Shown here: piece after piece, positions 25,776-36,354 of the stretch
How positions within the stretch are numbered: position 1 is the stretch's first letter
Layout of the letters: each line of letters starts with the position of its first letter
NCBI GenBank assembly: GCA_027623325.1
Contig: JAQBXY010000002.1
Span: 1 to 64,000, forward strand
DNA length: 64,000 nucleotides
From: Gemmatimonadota bacterium
GTDB taxonomy: Bacteria; Gemmatimonadota; Gemmatimonadetes; Longimicrobiales; Gaopeijiaceae
Direction of reading: 5' to 3'
Notes under the pieces: model-generated
Databases searched by the model: none
Seen by the model: only the letters and a program-made list of their open reading frames with translations
Told to the model about the DNA's origin: nothing
Made by a program: the position numbers and the translations under genes

Positions 25776-27359
25776 ATGGCTGTTCGAAGCGCCGCGACCA
25801 CGATGATGGCGTTCGCCGTCTTCGCCGGATGCTCTGCCCCCGACGGAGGCCGCGAGGCCGAGCGCTCGTTCGGGCCGGATCCGCTCCCGGTTGCGCTTTG
25901 GGTGGACGAGACCGACCAGCTGCTCGACTCCACGGCCCAATGGACCAACAAGGTCGAGCTGGCCGACCTCGACGGCGATGGCCGGCTGGACCTCTTGTTT
26001 GCAAACGGGGGCGACTACTCCGAGCCGGGAGACCCGGAGCTGAATCGGAGCTTCTTGAACCGGGGGCCGGGCCAACGCTTCGAAGAGCACACGGAGGCTG
26101 TCTTCGGCACGACGCCGGATCTGACGCGGGTCGTAAAGGCACGTGACGTCGACGGGGACGGCAACGTCGATGTCTTCGTCGGGAACACGTACCAGACGCC
26201 GAGCAGACTCTTCATGGGGACGGGCGGCGGCCAATTCGTGGAACGGACTGCGACACACCTGCCTCGCTTGCGATTGAGCATCGGAGACGCCGAATTCGGC
26301 GACGTCGACGCGGACGGAGATCTCGACCTCGTCCTCGCCGAATGGGGCGCCGGCAACAACATGACGAATGCGGGGGGGCGGACCCGACTCTGGCTCAACG
26401 ATGGAACGGGGCGCTTCCGGGATCTCACGAGCGCACGAATGCCGGAGACGCTCGTCCACTTTTCGTGGGATCTGGAATTCGTCGATGTCGACAACGATTA
26501 CGACCTCGATATGCTCGTGTCGTGCAAACGGTGCGCGGGAAGCAAGCTATTTCGAAACGACGGCGCGGGGACGTTCGTGGAGGACACACGCGGCATTCCG
26601 CAGTACACGAACAACTACGAGTTCGAGGCGATGGATCTCGACGGTGACGGCTTCCTCGATCTCGTAACCATCAACGACGGCGAGATCGTGGGCGAGAGCA
26701 GTTCGAGCCGCCGGGAGCATGTATTTCGGAACAACGGCGAAGGTCGGTTCCGAGATGCGACCGACGGATGGTGGCCAGATTCCGAGAACATCGGCGAAGA
26801 CGACAACATCGTTGCCTTCCTGGATTTCGACTCGGACGGTGACGCCGACTTCATCATCGGGTCGCTCAGCGGGGCCGATCGCCTCCTGATCAACGACGGA
26901 GCTGGCCACCTGCGAAACGCGAACGACGTCTTCGTGGGTGATGAGACACCGGGAACGCTCGGCATGGCCATCGGCGACCTCGACGGTGACGGGCGTATCG
27001 ACGTCGTCCAGGCGCAGGGTGAGCATCCGACCGCGGTCCAGGAGCGTATTTCGATGGGGCGCGGCCTCGCGCCCGACACCGCTGATCCGGTCGTGACGAT
27101 GGTGTCGGCCGTGACTTCGACCGAAGGCATTCTGATTCGCGCGCGCATCCACGACCGCAAGAGTCCCACGCTCTCGACCGAGTGGCGCCGGGTCGAAGTG
27201 GAGTGGGTCTCGAACGGCGAACAGGTACGGACGCCGCTGACCTGGTATGGTGAGTTCCTCTGGCGAGTGGTTCTGCCGACGGACGCCGCGGGGATGCGAA
27301 TTTGTGCCGAGGACGCCTCCGGAAACGAGACCTGCCAGGGACTGCCCGGTGCGAGCTGA
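25776..27359 (+). CDS. FG-GAP/VCBS-repeat lipoprotein
   Basis: A 527-residue exported protein with GAGGAG before the ATG and a lipobox (AVFAGC). It carries several FG-GAP/VCBS calcium-binding repeats with DxDxDG loops: LADLDGDGRLDL, RDVDGDGNVDV, GDVDADGDLDL, MDLDGDGFLDL, LDFDSDGDADF and GDLDGDGRIDV. They should form a calcium-stabilised propeller of the integrin-alpha type. A C-terminal domain (about 435-527) is beta-rich and has a cysteine pair (ICAEDASGNETC). Such proteins are surface-exposed binding or adhesion proteins; no partner can be named. It stands alone between the divergent DUF2339 gene and the PSCyt1 gene. Confidence 0.9.
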   Translation: MAVRSAATTMMAFAVFAGCSAPDGGREAERSFGPDPLPVALWVDETDQLLDSTAQWTNKVELADLDGDGRLDLLFANGGDYSEPGDPELNRSFLNRGPGQRFEEHTEAVFGTTPDLTRVVKARDVDGDGNVDVFVGNTYQTPSRLFMGTGGGQFVERTATHLPRLRLSIGDAEFGDVDADGDLDLVLAEWGAGNNMTNAGGRTRLWLNDGTGRFRDLTSARMPETLVHFSWDLEFVDVDNDYDLDMLVSCKRCAGSKLFRNDGAGTFVEDTRGIPQYTNNYEFEAMDLDGDGFLDLVTINDGEIVGESSSSRREHVFRNNGEGRFRDATDGWWPDSENIGEDDNIVAFLDFDSDGDADFIIGSLSGADRLLINDGAGHLRNANDVFVGDETPGTLGMAIGDLDGDGRIDVVQAQGEHPTAVQERISMGRGLAPDTADPVVTMVSAVTSTEGILIRARIHDRKSPTLSTEWRRVEVEWVSNGEQVRTPLTWYGEFLWRVVLPTDAAGMRICAEDASGNETCQGLPGAS

Positions 27360-27557
27360 GGGGTCGAGACGCCGCCGCTAGTCCGTGACGCGTATGGCCG
27401 TGATGTTCGAATCCGCCTCTTCATCATGACTGCCCAACGGTCTCATCGGCCTCCCCATTTGTTTTGCGGGATTTCCGACCGGACACCATATTCGGGGCTT
27501 GGGGAAGCGTTCGTCGTCTGAGCTGCCCCGACCTGAAAATCCCGCCAAAGTGAAGCC

Positions 27558-30500
27558 ATGAAGAACGCCGCAATCCTGACGGCGACGGTCGCCCTCGCGT
27601 GTGTGTTCGCCGTTGATGCCTCTGCCCAGTCGGCGGACGACTTCTTCGAAACGCGAGTCAGGCCAGTCCTGGCTGCCAAATGTGCCGAGTGCCACTCGGC
27701 GGAGCGCCGCCGGGGTGGCCTACGCCTCAACACCCTGGAAGCGATGCTGGCGGGAGGGCGCTCGGGCCCCGTGATCATCCCCGGCGATCCCGACAACAGC
27801 CTGCTCATTCGGGTCGTTCGGCACCAGGTGGAAGACCTGGAGATGCCGCAGGACGCGGATCCGCTCACCCCGGGCGAAATCGAGGGGCTCGCGGAGTGGA
27901 TTCGCATGGACGCCCCGTGGCCCGAACAGGCCTCGGAAATCGTCTTCGCCTCGACGACGATTTCGACGGGCATGTCGCCCGGTGCGCGACTCTTCGTCGA
28001 TCGAGTTCGGCCCGTCATCGAGCAGAAGTGTTTCACCTGTCATACCGGTCAAGAACGCGGTGGTCTCCGCCTGGACTCACGAGACCGGATGCTGCAGGGG
28101 GGAGGGCGCGGCCCGGCGATCATCCCCGGCAATCCCGAAGGGAGCCTGCTCATCGCCGCGCTCCGGCACGAGAATGCCGACCTGCAGATGCCCCGCAACG
28201 CGGGCAAGCTCACCGATCACGAGATCGAGGGCTTCGTGGAGTGGATTCGCGCGGGGGCGGAGTGGGCGGACCTCGAGGCTCCTTTGGTCATACCGCGGCG
28301 CGGGGTCACGGACGAGGAGCGCGCCTTTTGGTCCTTCCGACCGCTCGCGGCTCCTGCGGTCCCCACGCCGGCCACGGAGGGATGGGCGCAAACGGACGTA
28401 GATCGCTTCGTACTCGCCCAACTCGAGCGCCAGGGCCTGAGCCCCGTGGCACCCGCCGGGAAGCGCCAACTCATCCGCCGGGCCACCTACGATTTGACGG
28501 GTCTGCCGCCGACCCCCGAAGAGATCGAGGCGTTCGAGCAAGACACTGCAACGGACGCGTTCGAGAAGGTCGTCGAGCGGCTCCTCGACTCGCAGAGCTA
28601 TGGCGAACGCTGGGGAAGACACTGGCTCGACGTGACTCGCTTCGGCGAGGACGACACACGGGGTCTCGCCCAGGGAGGTTCGGGTCGCGAGCGCTACCCG
28701 ATGGCCTACGTGCACCGCGACTGGGTCGTCGAGGCGTTCAATGAAGACATGCCCTACGACAGGTTCGTGAAGGCGCAGCTTGCGGCCGATCTCATGCCGG
28801 AGGACGAACGTGAAGCGCTCCTTCCGGGGCTCGGCTTCCTGGGACAGGGTCCGTGGTACTACGACATCGCCGAGCCGGATATCGCGCGCGCCGATGAGCG
28901 CCACGATCGAGTAGACGTGACGTCGCGTGGCTTCATGGGGCTCACGGTGGGCTGCGCTCGATGCCACGATCACAAGTACGACCCCATCGGAACGCACGAC
29001 TACTACTCGATGGCAGGTATCTTCAACAACGCCAAGTACTACGAATATCCGATCGCCGACGCGGAGACCGCGGAGGAATTGAAGAGCGATCAGGAGTTTA
29101 TCAAGACGATGGAGGAGGGCCTCGGCAAGTATCTGTCGACCGAGGGCCAGCAGCTTTCTCGAGTCCTCTCGCTGCAAACATCAGAGTACATGATGGCCGC
29201 GTGGCAGGTCACGGGTAAGGAACAGATTCCCGTGCAGGTCGCAGCCGGGCGGGAACGGCTGGATCTCGAAGTTCTCGAGCGCTGGATTCGCTTCCTTGCC
29301 AAGGAGCCGAAGCACTATCCGTTCGTGACCCCGTGGCAGGAGATGGTCGCCGATGAAGGCGGCACGGAGGAGAAGGCCCAGGAATTAGCGGACGCCTTCC
29401 AACGTCTCGTGCTCGGGATCGTTGCGGAGCAGTCGGAACTCGAAGAGCGGAATCGACGAATCATCGCGAAGGGCACTCCGCTCGAGGACGTCGAATCGAT
29501 ACCGATGCCGAATGGCTTCGAGAGCTTCTTCGACCAACACCAGCTTGAACTCGATGCGATGGATCGCGAGCGGTTCAACCTCTACATGGATCTGTTCGGG
29601 CAGGACCTCGACAACGAACTGGACACCTTCTTCCGTCAGCCTGCGGTGTTCCGTTTCAGCGGGTGGGGGCTTGAACGCCAGATGGGTCGCGTGGCCATCG
29701 ACCATGTCACGGCCATGCGAGAGGAAATAAAGGAGTTGAAGGATGCCCTCCCCGACATCCCCTTCGTCATGGGGGTGGCCGAGAAGGACTCGACAGAAGT
29801 CGTCGATATCGCGTTGCACATCCGTGGCAGCCCGAAGAATCTGGGTGAACCGGTCCCCAGGAGCTTCCTACACGTACTCGCTCCGGACACTCCGGAGCGG
29901 TACTCCGAGGGGAGTGGGCGACTGGAACTCGCCGAGGACATTGTGTCGCATCCCATTACCGCACGTGTGATCGTGAACCGCGTGTGGGCCTGGCACATGG
30001 GCTCAGGGATCGTCCAGTCCCCCAGCAACTTCGGCTTCGCTGGACTCCCGCCGACGAATCCGGAGTTGCTCGAATTCCTCGCGGCTCGCTTCGTCGAAGG
30101 CGGGATGTCGATCAAGCAACTCCACCGCGACATCATGCTGTCGTCGGTATACCAACTCGCGGTCGAAGAGAACGCGTCGTACGCGGCCATCGATCCGAAC
30201 AACAACTCGTACTGGCGGTTCAATCGTCAGCGACTCGACGCGGAGAGCATCCGGGACGCTCTGCTGCAGGTCTCCGGGAGTCTCGATGCGGAGGTCGGTG
30301 GGCCGTCGCTCCTCCTGCAGGACGAAAAGAACAACCGGCGCACCATCTACGGTGAAGTGAGCCGCTTTCAGGCGAACGAATTCCTGCAGACATTCGATTT
30401 TCCGAGCCCGAGCCTGTCGGCCGAGCGACGCTTCGCGACGAACGTACCGCTGCAGAGTCTCTACTTCATGAACTCCGACTTCGTGCTGCGGCAAGCGGAG

Positions 30501-30953
30501 AGCTTGGTACGGCGGCTGAATAAGGCGACGGCTGGGGATTCGGCGACCGTCGATCCTGCCGAAGAGGGGAGACCCCGGTCGCGCGGCGCAGGGGCTCGAC
30601 CCGAAGACGAGAAGAAGGCGGAAAAGGAAGATCTCCCGGACAGCTTCGACGATCGGGCGATGATCGAGGCCGCCTACCCGCTCTTGTATGGTCGACAGGC
30701 TACGGAGCAGGAGATCTCGATCGGTCTGAACTTCCTCTCGAGCCAGCGAGCGTCCCTCCTCGTGAAGGAACTCGAGGAGATGGCCGAAGCCGATGCGACG
30801 GGTATGGCTGAACCCGATGCGGAGGATGACGACACCGCTACCGAAGGTCAGGCGGACAAGGAGGCGCTCGCCGCGAGGCGGAGCTCCATGAAGGCGTGGG
30901 TCCAGTACGCGCGTGCGCTCTTCAGTGCCGCTGAATTCAGATTCATCGACTAG
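27558..30953 (+). CDS. Exported PSCyt1(x2)-DUF1549-DUF1553 (PSD1) cytochrome protein
   Basis: An 1131-residue secreted multidomain protein. A signal peptide ends ASAQS. Two planctomycete-type cytochrome c modules (PSCyt1) come first, with haem motifs CAECH (42-46) and CFTCH (158-162), each followed by GGLRL and, further on, an EGxxEWIR helix. DUF1549 (PSCyt2) begins near 278 (DVDRFVLAQLE, RRATYDLTGLPPT) and includes a GCARCHDHKYDPI segment, which adds a third CxxCH. DUF1553 (PSD1) covers about 780-1110 (HPITARVIVNRVWAWHMG, TNPELLEF). A Glu/Asp-rich insert precedes the C-terminus. This domain set is widespread in Planctomycetes and Gemmatimonadota, nearly always beside DUF1501; the reaction is unknown. 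The DUF1501 gene follows 51 bp later. Confidence 0.93.
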   Translation: MKNAAILTATVALACVFAVDASAQSADDFFETRVRPVLAAKCAECHSAERRRGGLRLNTLEAMLAGGRSGPVIIPGDPDNSLLIRVVRHQVEDLEMPQDADPLTPGEIEGLAEWIRMDAPWPEQASEIVFASTTISTGMSPGARLFVDRVRPVIEQKCFTCHTGQERGGLRLDSRDRMLQGGGRGPAIIPGNPEGSLLIAALRHENADLQMPRNAGKLTDHEIEGFVEWIRAGAEWADLEAPLVIPRRGVTDEERAFWSFRPLAAPAVPTPATEGWAQTDVDRFVLAQLERQGLSPVAPAGKRQLIRRATYDLTGLPPTPEEIEAFEQDTATDAFEKVVERLLDSQSYGERWGRHWLDVTRFGEDDTRGLAQGGSGRERYPMAYVHRDWVVEAFNEDMPYDRFVKAQLAADLMPEDEREALLPGLGFLGQGPWYYDIAEPDIARADERHDRVDVTSRGFMGLTVGCARCHDHKYDPIGTHDYYSMAGIFNNAKYYEYPIADAETAEELKSDQEFIKTMEEGLGKYLSTEGQQLSRVLSLQTSEYMMAAWQVTGKEQIPVQVAAGRERLDLEVLERWIRFLAKEPKHYPFVTPWQEMVADEGGTEEKAQELADAFQRLVLGIVAEQSELEERNRRIIAKGTPLEDVESIPMPNGFESFFDQHQLELDAMDRERFNLYMDLFGQDLDNELDTFFRQPAVFRFSGWGLERQMGRVAIDHVTAMREEIKELKDALPDIPFVMGVAEKDSTEVVDIALHIRGSPKNLGEPVPRSFLHVLAPDTPERYSEGSGRLELAEDIVSHPITARVIVNRVWAWHMGSGIVQSPSNFGFAGLPPTNPELLEFLAARFVEGGMSIKQLHRDIMLSSVYQLAVEENASYAAIDPNNNSYWRFNRQRLDAESIRDALLQVSGSLDAEVGGPSLLLQDEKNNRRTIYGEVSRFQANEFLQTFDFPSPSLSAERRFATNVPLQSLYFMNSDFVLRQAESLVRRLNKATAGDSATVDPAEEGRPRSRGAGARPEDEKKAEKEDLPDSFDDRAMIEAAYPLLYGRQATEQEISIGLNFLSSQRASLLVKELEEMAEADATGMAEPDAEDDDTATEGQADKEALAARRSSMKAWVQYARALFSAAEFRFID

Positions 30954-31004
30954 ATCGAACCGCTTCCCGAATGAAACAGGCGCTCCGGCGCCGCAGGAGT
31001 AGAG

Positions 31005-32489
31005 ATGGCAGACCACCGTCACGACCACGACGGCTGTGGCATCATTCACACCGAGCCCCAAACCCGGCGCGAGGCGCTCAAGACGATGGGTGCTGGGTTC
31101 GGGATGATGGCGTTCGCCCAGATGGTCGGGGCGTCGATGCTCGAAGCGGCGGGTCCGATCCGTTCGGCCATGGGCACCATGATCCCGAAGCCCGATTTCG
31201 CGCCCCGTGCCAAGAACGTGATCTTCCTTTTCATGAACGGCGGTGTGTCTCAGGTCGACACCTTCGACCCGAAGCCGGCCCTCGATCGCTACCACGGTCA
31301 GCCGTTGCCGACCGGCGAGGTCAAGACCGAGAGAAAGACGGGCTCGCTCATGCGGTCCCCGTTCGAATTCTCCCGCTACGGTCAGTCCGGACTCGAGGTC
31401 AGCGAGTTGTTCCCACACGTCGGGGCATGCGCGGACGATATCTGCGTGGTGCGCTCGATGTACACGGACATCCCCAACCACGAACCCTCGCTCCTCATGA
31501 TGAATACCGGGCACATCCAGCCCGGTCGTCCGTCACTGGGGTCGTGGCTGACCTACGGGTTGGGGACCGAGAACCAGAACTTGCCCGGATTCGTCGTGCT
31601 TTGTCCCGATCAGCCTACCGTGATCGGCCCGCCCCTGTGGAGCAACGGCTTCCTACCTGCCATCCACCAGGGCACCTACATCTCCGACAGGATTCCGAGG
31701 CTCGAGGACGACTTCGATCCGTACGCCCTGATTCCGAACATCCACAACGAGAACGTCGAGGCGCAGGATCAGCGGCGGGAGGTCGACCTGGTCGCCCGTT
31801 TGAATCGTCTCCACCTGGAGCGACTCCAGCAACACGATCCGGAGATCGAAGGCGCGATCCAGGCCATGGAGACGGCCTATCGGATGCAAACCGAAGCGCC
31901 CGAAGTCTTCGACATTCGAAAGGAAAGCGCGGCGACCCAGGCGCTGTACGGGCCGGGCAGCACCGCACGCGGCTGCTTGATGGCGGTCCGCCTCATCGAG
32001 CAGGGTGTTCGCATGGTGCAGGTCTACTACGCCAAGGGTGATCCTTGGGATGACCACGCCGACATCCAAGGCCATCGCGTACACGCGAGGCACTCCGACC
32101 AGGGCTTCGCGGCCGTCATTCACGACCTGAAGTCACGCGGGCTCCTCGATGAGACGTTGGTCGTGTGCGGCACGGAGTTCGGGCGCACGCCGGTCCTGGA
32201 GACGGGCGGCGGCGGTGCCGGTGGGCGTGTTACGAACGGTCGCGACCACAATCCGTTCGGCTTCTCGATTTGGCTGGCGGGCGGCGGCATCAAGGGCGGG
32301 ATGACCTACGGCCGCACGGACGACTTCGGCTTCAAGGCGATCGAGAATCCGGTCCACATCCACGATCTCCATGCGACGATCCTCTACCTCATGGGGATCG
32401 ACCACGAGAAGCTGACCTACAACTACAGCGGCCGCGACTTCCGACTCACCGACGTCGCGGGCAACGTCATCCACGACATCATCGCGTAG
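31005..32489 (+). CDS. DUF1501 protein, predicted Tat-exported
   Basis: A 494-residue protein of the alkaline phosphatase/sulfatase superfamily branch DUF1501. The N-terminus has a His-rich start, then TRREALKTMGAG and a hydrophobic stretch, which fits a twin-arginine signal. Conserved family segments are visible: NVIFLFMNGGVSQVDTFDPKP, MYTDIPNHEPS, GSWLTYGLG, YAKGDPWDDHADI, GTEFGRTP and DHNPFGFSIWLAGGG. The Asp, His and Asn residues in these would build the metal site. Folding before export would suit a metalloenzyme loaded in the cytoplasm. It is the partner of the PSCyt1/DUF1553 protein upstream, and both probably work together outside the membrane on an unknown substrate. Confidence 0.93.
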   Translation: MADHRHDHDGCGIIHTEPQTRREALKTMGAGFGMMAFAQMVGASMLEAAGPIRSAMGTMIPKPDFAPRAKNVIFLFMNGGVSQVDTFDPKPALDRYHGQPLPTGEVKTERKTGSLMRSPFEFSRYGQSGLEVSELFPHVGACADDICVVRSMYTDIPNHEPSLLMMNTGHIQPGRPSLGSWLTYGLGTENQNLPGFVVLCPDQPTVIGPPLWSNGFLPAIHQGTYISDRIPRLEDDFDPYALIPNIHNENVEAQDQRREVDLVARLNRLHLERLQQHDPEIEGAIQAMETAYRMQTEAPEVFDIRKESAATQALYGPGSTARGCLMAVRLIEQGVRMVQVYYAKGDPWDDHADIQGHRVHARHSDQGFAAVIHDLKSRGLLDETLVVCGTEFGRTPVLETGGGGAGGRVTNGRDHNPFGFSIWLAGGGIKGGMTYGRTDDFGFKAIENPVHIHDLHATILYLMGIDHEKLTYNYSGRDFRLTDVAGNVIHDIIA

Positions 32490-32510
32490 ATCAGGGTCTG
32501 TCGGTGGCGG

Positions 32511-32984
32511 TCACTCGTTGACGCTCTTCCAGTCGGCGAGGAAGCTCTCCGCGCACTGTTCGCCTAATCGGAACATGAGGTGGAGCTGCTGCACGCTGTA
32601 GCTGCCTACCCAGCTCTTGATCCAGGTGATCACGGGTGCGCCGTCCGCTCCCGGTCGTTCGGCATGCACACGTAGCGCGTACACGATGAGTCCGCTCTCG
32701 TAGAACGTGTCGACGTGGCACGCGACCGTGTTCGGCGCTCCCGGGACGATGCTGGGCGCCGCGTCTGCCGAGGCGATACTCGAAGCGAAAGATTGGCGAA
32801 GCGCCTCGACGAACTGCTCCGGCGTGGCACCGCCCGCGCTCACGGTGATCTGTTCGTCCCACACCGCGTCCGCACGGACCTGCACGCGTACGACGCCCGC
32901 CAACCGGGCTGGATCTTGAACTGCCTGGCCGGCGATCGGTGACGCCCAGACGGCGAACAACGTGAGGTACCTGAGCGTTCGCAT
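32511..32984 (-). CDS. Uncharacterised exported protein
   Basis: A 157-residue protein starting at ATG 32982-32984, with a signal peptide (LTLFAVWASPIAGQA). The mature part has a strand region (RLAGVVRVQVRADAVWDEQITVSAGG) resembling a small alpha/beta domain, then NTVACHVDTFYESGLIVYALRVH, and ends in a helix with one cysteine (FRLGEQCAESFLADW). No known family was recognised. It converges on the DUF1501 gene with a 21-bp gap and is divergent from the second sortilin-like gene. Upstream open sequence to 33170 has no coding character. Function unknown. Confidence 0.7.
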   Translation of the reverse strand: MRTLRYLTLFAVWASPIAGQAVQDPARLAGVVRVQVRADAVWDEQITVSAGGATPEQFVEALRQSFASSIASADAAPSIVPGAPNTVACHVDTFYESGLIVYALRVHAERPGADGAPVITWIKSWVGSYSVQQLHLMFRLGEQCAESFLADWKSVNE

Positions 32985-33124
32985 CGTATCCGAGGATCGG
33001 GGAGAGGGTGATGCGCCATGACCTGGTGCCAACCTACGCTCTTTCCTTCTGACGTTGAAGAGGCCTTGCGTCCCGCGTGAAGGAGCCCATTCTAGCCGTC
33101 TCGAATCAAGCTCTGGAGACCGAC

Positions 33125-36100
33125 ATGCCGCACCCCCGAATCGTACTTCCCGGATCGCCACTCGCCACACTGGTTCTGTGCGTCTCGCTTCTCGCTCCGA
33201 TGGATGTGGTGGCGCAGGAGCCCATCGTCGACCCGGGACTCTACTCCGGGCTCAGTTGGCGCGGCATCGGCCCGTTCCGGGGCGGGCGCTCGGTGGCCTC
33301 GACCGGCGTACCGTCCGATCCGATGACCTACTACTTCGGTACGGTCGGAGGCGGCGTCTGGAAGACCACGGACGCAGGCACGACGTGGAGCAATGTCACG
33401 GACGGGCAGTTAGCGACTTCTTCGGTCGGAGCGATCGCGGTGGCCGACTCCGATCCGAACGTCGTTTATGTGGGCATGGGCGAGCATGCCATTCGTGGAG
33501 TCATGACGTCACACGGTGACGGAGTCTATCGCTCGACGGACGCGGGCCGGACGTGGAAGCATCTGGGGCTGGAGCGTACACGATCGATCTCTAGGATTCG
33601 CGTGCATCCGAACAACCCTGACCTCGTGTACGTGGCGGCCCAGGGTGCACCCTACGGGGCCAACGAGGAGCGGGGGATTTATCGTTCCAAGGACGGAGGC
33701 GCGAGCTGGGAGCTCGTCCTGCACATCGACGAGGACACTGGCGCGTCCGACCTCGCCATGGACATGACCAACCCGCGCATTTTGTACGCGTCGTTCTGGG
33801 ACCATCGGCGGCTTCCCTGGCAGGTGGTCAGTGGCGGCACCGGAAGCGGATTCTGGAAGTCGCTCGATGGTGGTGACACGTGGTCGGAAATCAATACCGG
33901 CCTCCCCGACCTCATGGGGAAGACGGCGATCGACGTGTCACGAGCGAATCCCGACCGGCTCTTCGCCATGGTCGAGGCCGATCCGGGCGGCGGTCTCTTC
34001 CGCTCGGACAACGCGGGCGCTTCGTGGACGCTCGTGAGCGACAGTTGGACGATTCGTGCGCGGGCCTGGTACTACATCGAGGTCTTCACCGACCCCACCG
34101 ATGCGGAGACCGTCTACGTCCTGAACGCCCCCATGATGCGGTCCATCGACGGTGGACGGACGTTCACCAACGTCAGCGTGCCGCACGGGGACACACACGA
34201 CCTCTGGATCAATCCGGCCGACGGTGACGTCATGATCAACGCCAATGACGGAGGGGCGAACGTCTCGTTCAACGGCGGTCGGTCGTGGTCCACCCAGCAG
34301 AATCAACCGACGGCCCAGTTCTATCGCGTCAACACGGACAATCGGTTCCCATACCACGTGTACGGTGGCCAGCAGGACAACTCCTCGGTGGCGATCGCGA
34401 GTCGCGGAGCCGGTGGTGTGAGCTGGAAGGATTGGTACTCGGTCGGCGGTTGCGAGAGTGCGCAGCCCGCGTTCGATCGCGATGACCCTCGCTTCGTCTA
34501 CGCCGGTTGCTACATGGGGATCATCTCGGAATTCGACCACCAGACGCAGTCGGCCCGTGACGTGGCCGCGTATCCGGTCATGCCGGCGGCGCTTCAGGGT
34601 CGGGAGATGAAGTACCGATACAACTGGAGCGCGCCCATCGTCGTGTCCGAACACAATTCGAGCACGATCTATCACGCCTCGAATCATGTGGTACGGTCGC
34701 GCGATCGCGGACTCAGTTGGGATGAGATCAGTCCCGACCTTACGCGCGACGAGGACGAGAAGCAGGGCTACGGCGGAGGCCCGATCACCGGCGAGGGAGC
34801 GGGCGGAGAGATCTACGGCACCATCTACTATCTGACCGAGTCACCGCACGCGGCGGGTACCCTGTGGGCCGGCAGCGACGACGGGCTCGTGCACCTCACT
34901 CGAGACGACGGCGTCACCTGGAATGACGTCACCCCGAGAGGTTTGGAGGAGGGTCTCATCAACGCGATCGCGGTGTCTCCCCACGACCCTGCGACGGCTT
35001 ACATGGCCTACAATCGCTACAAGTTCAACGACTTCACACCGCGGGCGTTCAAGACGACCGACTTCGGCCGGAACTGGACCGAGATCTCGACCGGATTCGA
35101 TGCCGATGCCTGGGTGCATGTCGTCCGTGAGGATCCGGTGCGTCCCGGTCTGCTTTACGCGGGGACCGAGACCGGCATGTACGTCTCGTTCAACGGTGGC
35201 GGGCTGTGGCAGTCCCTGCAGCTCAACCTGCCGAACACGCCAATCAACGACCTGATGGTTCAGGAGCGGGACAACGACCTCGTCGTGGCGACTTCGGGCC
35301 GGAGCTTCTGGATCCTCGATGACCTGTCTCCGCTGCAACAGGCCGCAGATGTGGCCTCCGGAGAGCACTTTCTCGTCGCGCCGCGGGCCACGTATCGACT
35401 CGCGGGTGGTGGAGGCGGAGGCTTCGGTGGAGGCGGTGAGGGACAGAACCCTCCGAACGGAGCGATCATCGACTTCGTATTGGGTTCGCCGCCGGCCCAA
35501 GGTGAGGCGGTATCGGTGGAAATCCTTACCGCCGCGGGCGACGTGGTGCGTACGCTTTCGACCACGCCGGACGACGAACTGAGCCCCGGCGCTCGCCCAC
35601 TCGTGGCGCGGCCGGGTGCGAACCGAATCACGTGGAATCTCAGACACGAATCGATCCCCAACATCCCTGGGGCCTACGTATTCGGCTCGCTCCAAGGCCG
35701 CCGTGTGATCCCGGGGAACTATCAGGTCCGCATGACCGTGGGCGACTGGTCCATGACCCAGCCACTCGAGGTCCGCATGGATCCCCGATTGGAAGCGACG
35801 ATGGCGGACTACCGGGAACAGGACGCCTTCGTGGCGGAGGTTGCAGCAGAGCTGACGGCGATCCACCGGGGCGTGGCGCGGAACAACGATGTGCGAGGTC
35901 AGATCGAAACGTTGATCGAGCGCATAGAAGGGGACGAGCGGGCGGGGGAGGTGACCGAGTCGGGAGCTCTGTTGGCTGGCGATCTCGAGACCGTCGCGGA
36001 CTCGCTCTACCAGCGTCGGACGGTGGACGGCCAGACCGTCATCAACTTCCCTTCACGACTCAAATTCCAGTACGTCTTTCTCCACGGGAATGCCGATGGT

Positions 36101-36289
36101 GCGGAGACCGGCGTGAGCATGGGATCCCGCGACGTGCTCAACGACCTACGCGCGCGCTGGACCGTGCATCAGGCCGACAACGATGTGCTGCTCGGTTCGC
36201 GACTCGACCAGTTCAACGAATTGGTGCGCGAGGCAGGCTTCACGGTGATCATCACGCCGCCCGCGCCGCGGAGACCGATCTCGCAGTAG
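33125..36289 (+). CDS. Exported sortilin/VPS10-like BNR-repeat protein (copy 2)
   Basis: A 1054-residue secreted protein, paralogous in layout to the protein at 15741-18788. ATG 33125 opens a signal peptide ending DVVAQEP; the longer frame from 33077 has no signal start. Asp-box repeats include [60 protein letters not shown] and [11 protein letters not shown] glycine-rich loop ([13 protein letters not shown], about 760) leads into a beta domain ([24 protein letters not shown]) and a helical tail that is longer than in copy 1. No catalytic motif was seen. A convergent terminator separates it from the aminotransferase gene. Confidence 0.88.
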   Translation: MPHPRIVLPGSPLATLVLCVSLLAPMDVVAQEPIVDPGLYSGLSWRGIGPFRGGRSVASTGVPSDPMTYYFGTVGGGVWKTTDAGTTWSNVTDGQLATSSVGAIAVADSDPNVVYVGMGEHAIRGVMTSHGDGVYRSTDAGRTWKHLGLERTRSISRIRVHPNNPDLVYVAAQGAPYGANEERGIYRSKDGGASWELVLHIDEDTGASDLAMDMTNPRILYASFWDHRRLPWQVVSGGTGSGFWKSLDGGDTWSEINTGLPDLMGKTAIDVSRANPDRLFAMVEADPGGGLFRSDNAGASWTLVSDSWTIRARAWYYIEVFTDPTDAETVYVLNAPMMRSIDGGRTFTNVSVPHGDTHDLWINPADGDVMINANDGGANVSFNGGRSWSTQQNQPTAQFYRVNTDNRFPYHVYGGQQDNSSVAIASRGAGGVSWKDWYSVGGCESAQPAFDRDDPRFVYAGCYMGIISEFDHQTQSARDVAAYPVMPAALQGREMKYRYNWSAPIVVSEHNSSTIYHASNHVVRSRDRGLSWDEISPDLTRDEDEKQGYGGGPITGEGAGGEIYGTIYYLTESPHAAGTLWAGSDDGLVHLTRDDGVTWNDVTPRGLEEGLINAIAVSPHDPATAYMAYNRYKFNDFTPRAFKTTDFGRNWTEISTGFDADAWVHVVREDPVRPGLLYAGTETGMYVSFNGGGLWQSLQLNLPNTPINDLMVQERDNDLVVATSGRSFWILDDLSPLQQAADVASGEHFLVAPRATYRLAGGGGGGFGGGGEGQNPPNGAIIDFVLGSPPAQGEAVSVEILTAAGDVVRTLSTTPDDELSPGARPLVARPGANRITWNLRHESIPNIPGAYVFGSLQGRRVIPGNYQVRMTVGDWSMTQPLEVRMDPRLEATMADYREQDAFVAEVAAELTAIHRGVARNNDVRGQIETLIERIEGDERAGEVTESGALLAGDLETVADSLYQRRTVDGQTVINFPSRLKFQYVFLHGNADGAETGVSMGSRDVLNDLRARWTVHQADNDVLLGSRLDQFNELVREAGFTVIITPPAPRRPISQ

Positions 36290-36298
36290 CGGCCTAGG

Positions 36299-36328
36299 GG
36301 GGCTCTGGACCGCCGGGTCCAGGGCCCC
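36299..36328 (+). terminator. Convergent terminator between sortilin-like and aminotransferase genes
   Basis: CTGGACC (36305-36311) pairs with GGTCCAG (36316-36322) around a four-base loop, and GGGGC pairs with GCCCC outside one mismatch. It lies 10 bp past the plus-strand stop and about 27 bp past the minus-strand stop, so it can serve both. Confidence 0.7.
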
Positions 36329-36354
36329 TTCGTAGCGAGGCTCAGCTCGGGCTC

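Noticed and set aside
28077-29177. 366-codon minus-strand frame opposite the PSCyt1 gene
   Set aside because: Overlaps DUF1549 motifs on the other strand and has no signal, domain or ribosome site.
30003-31514. 503-codon minus-strand open frame across the DUF1553 and DUF1501 genes
   Set aside because: Both plus-strand genes have conserved family motifs here; the antisense frame is a shadow.
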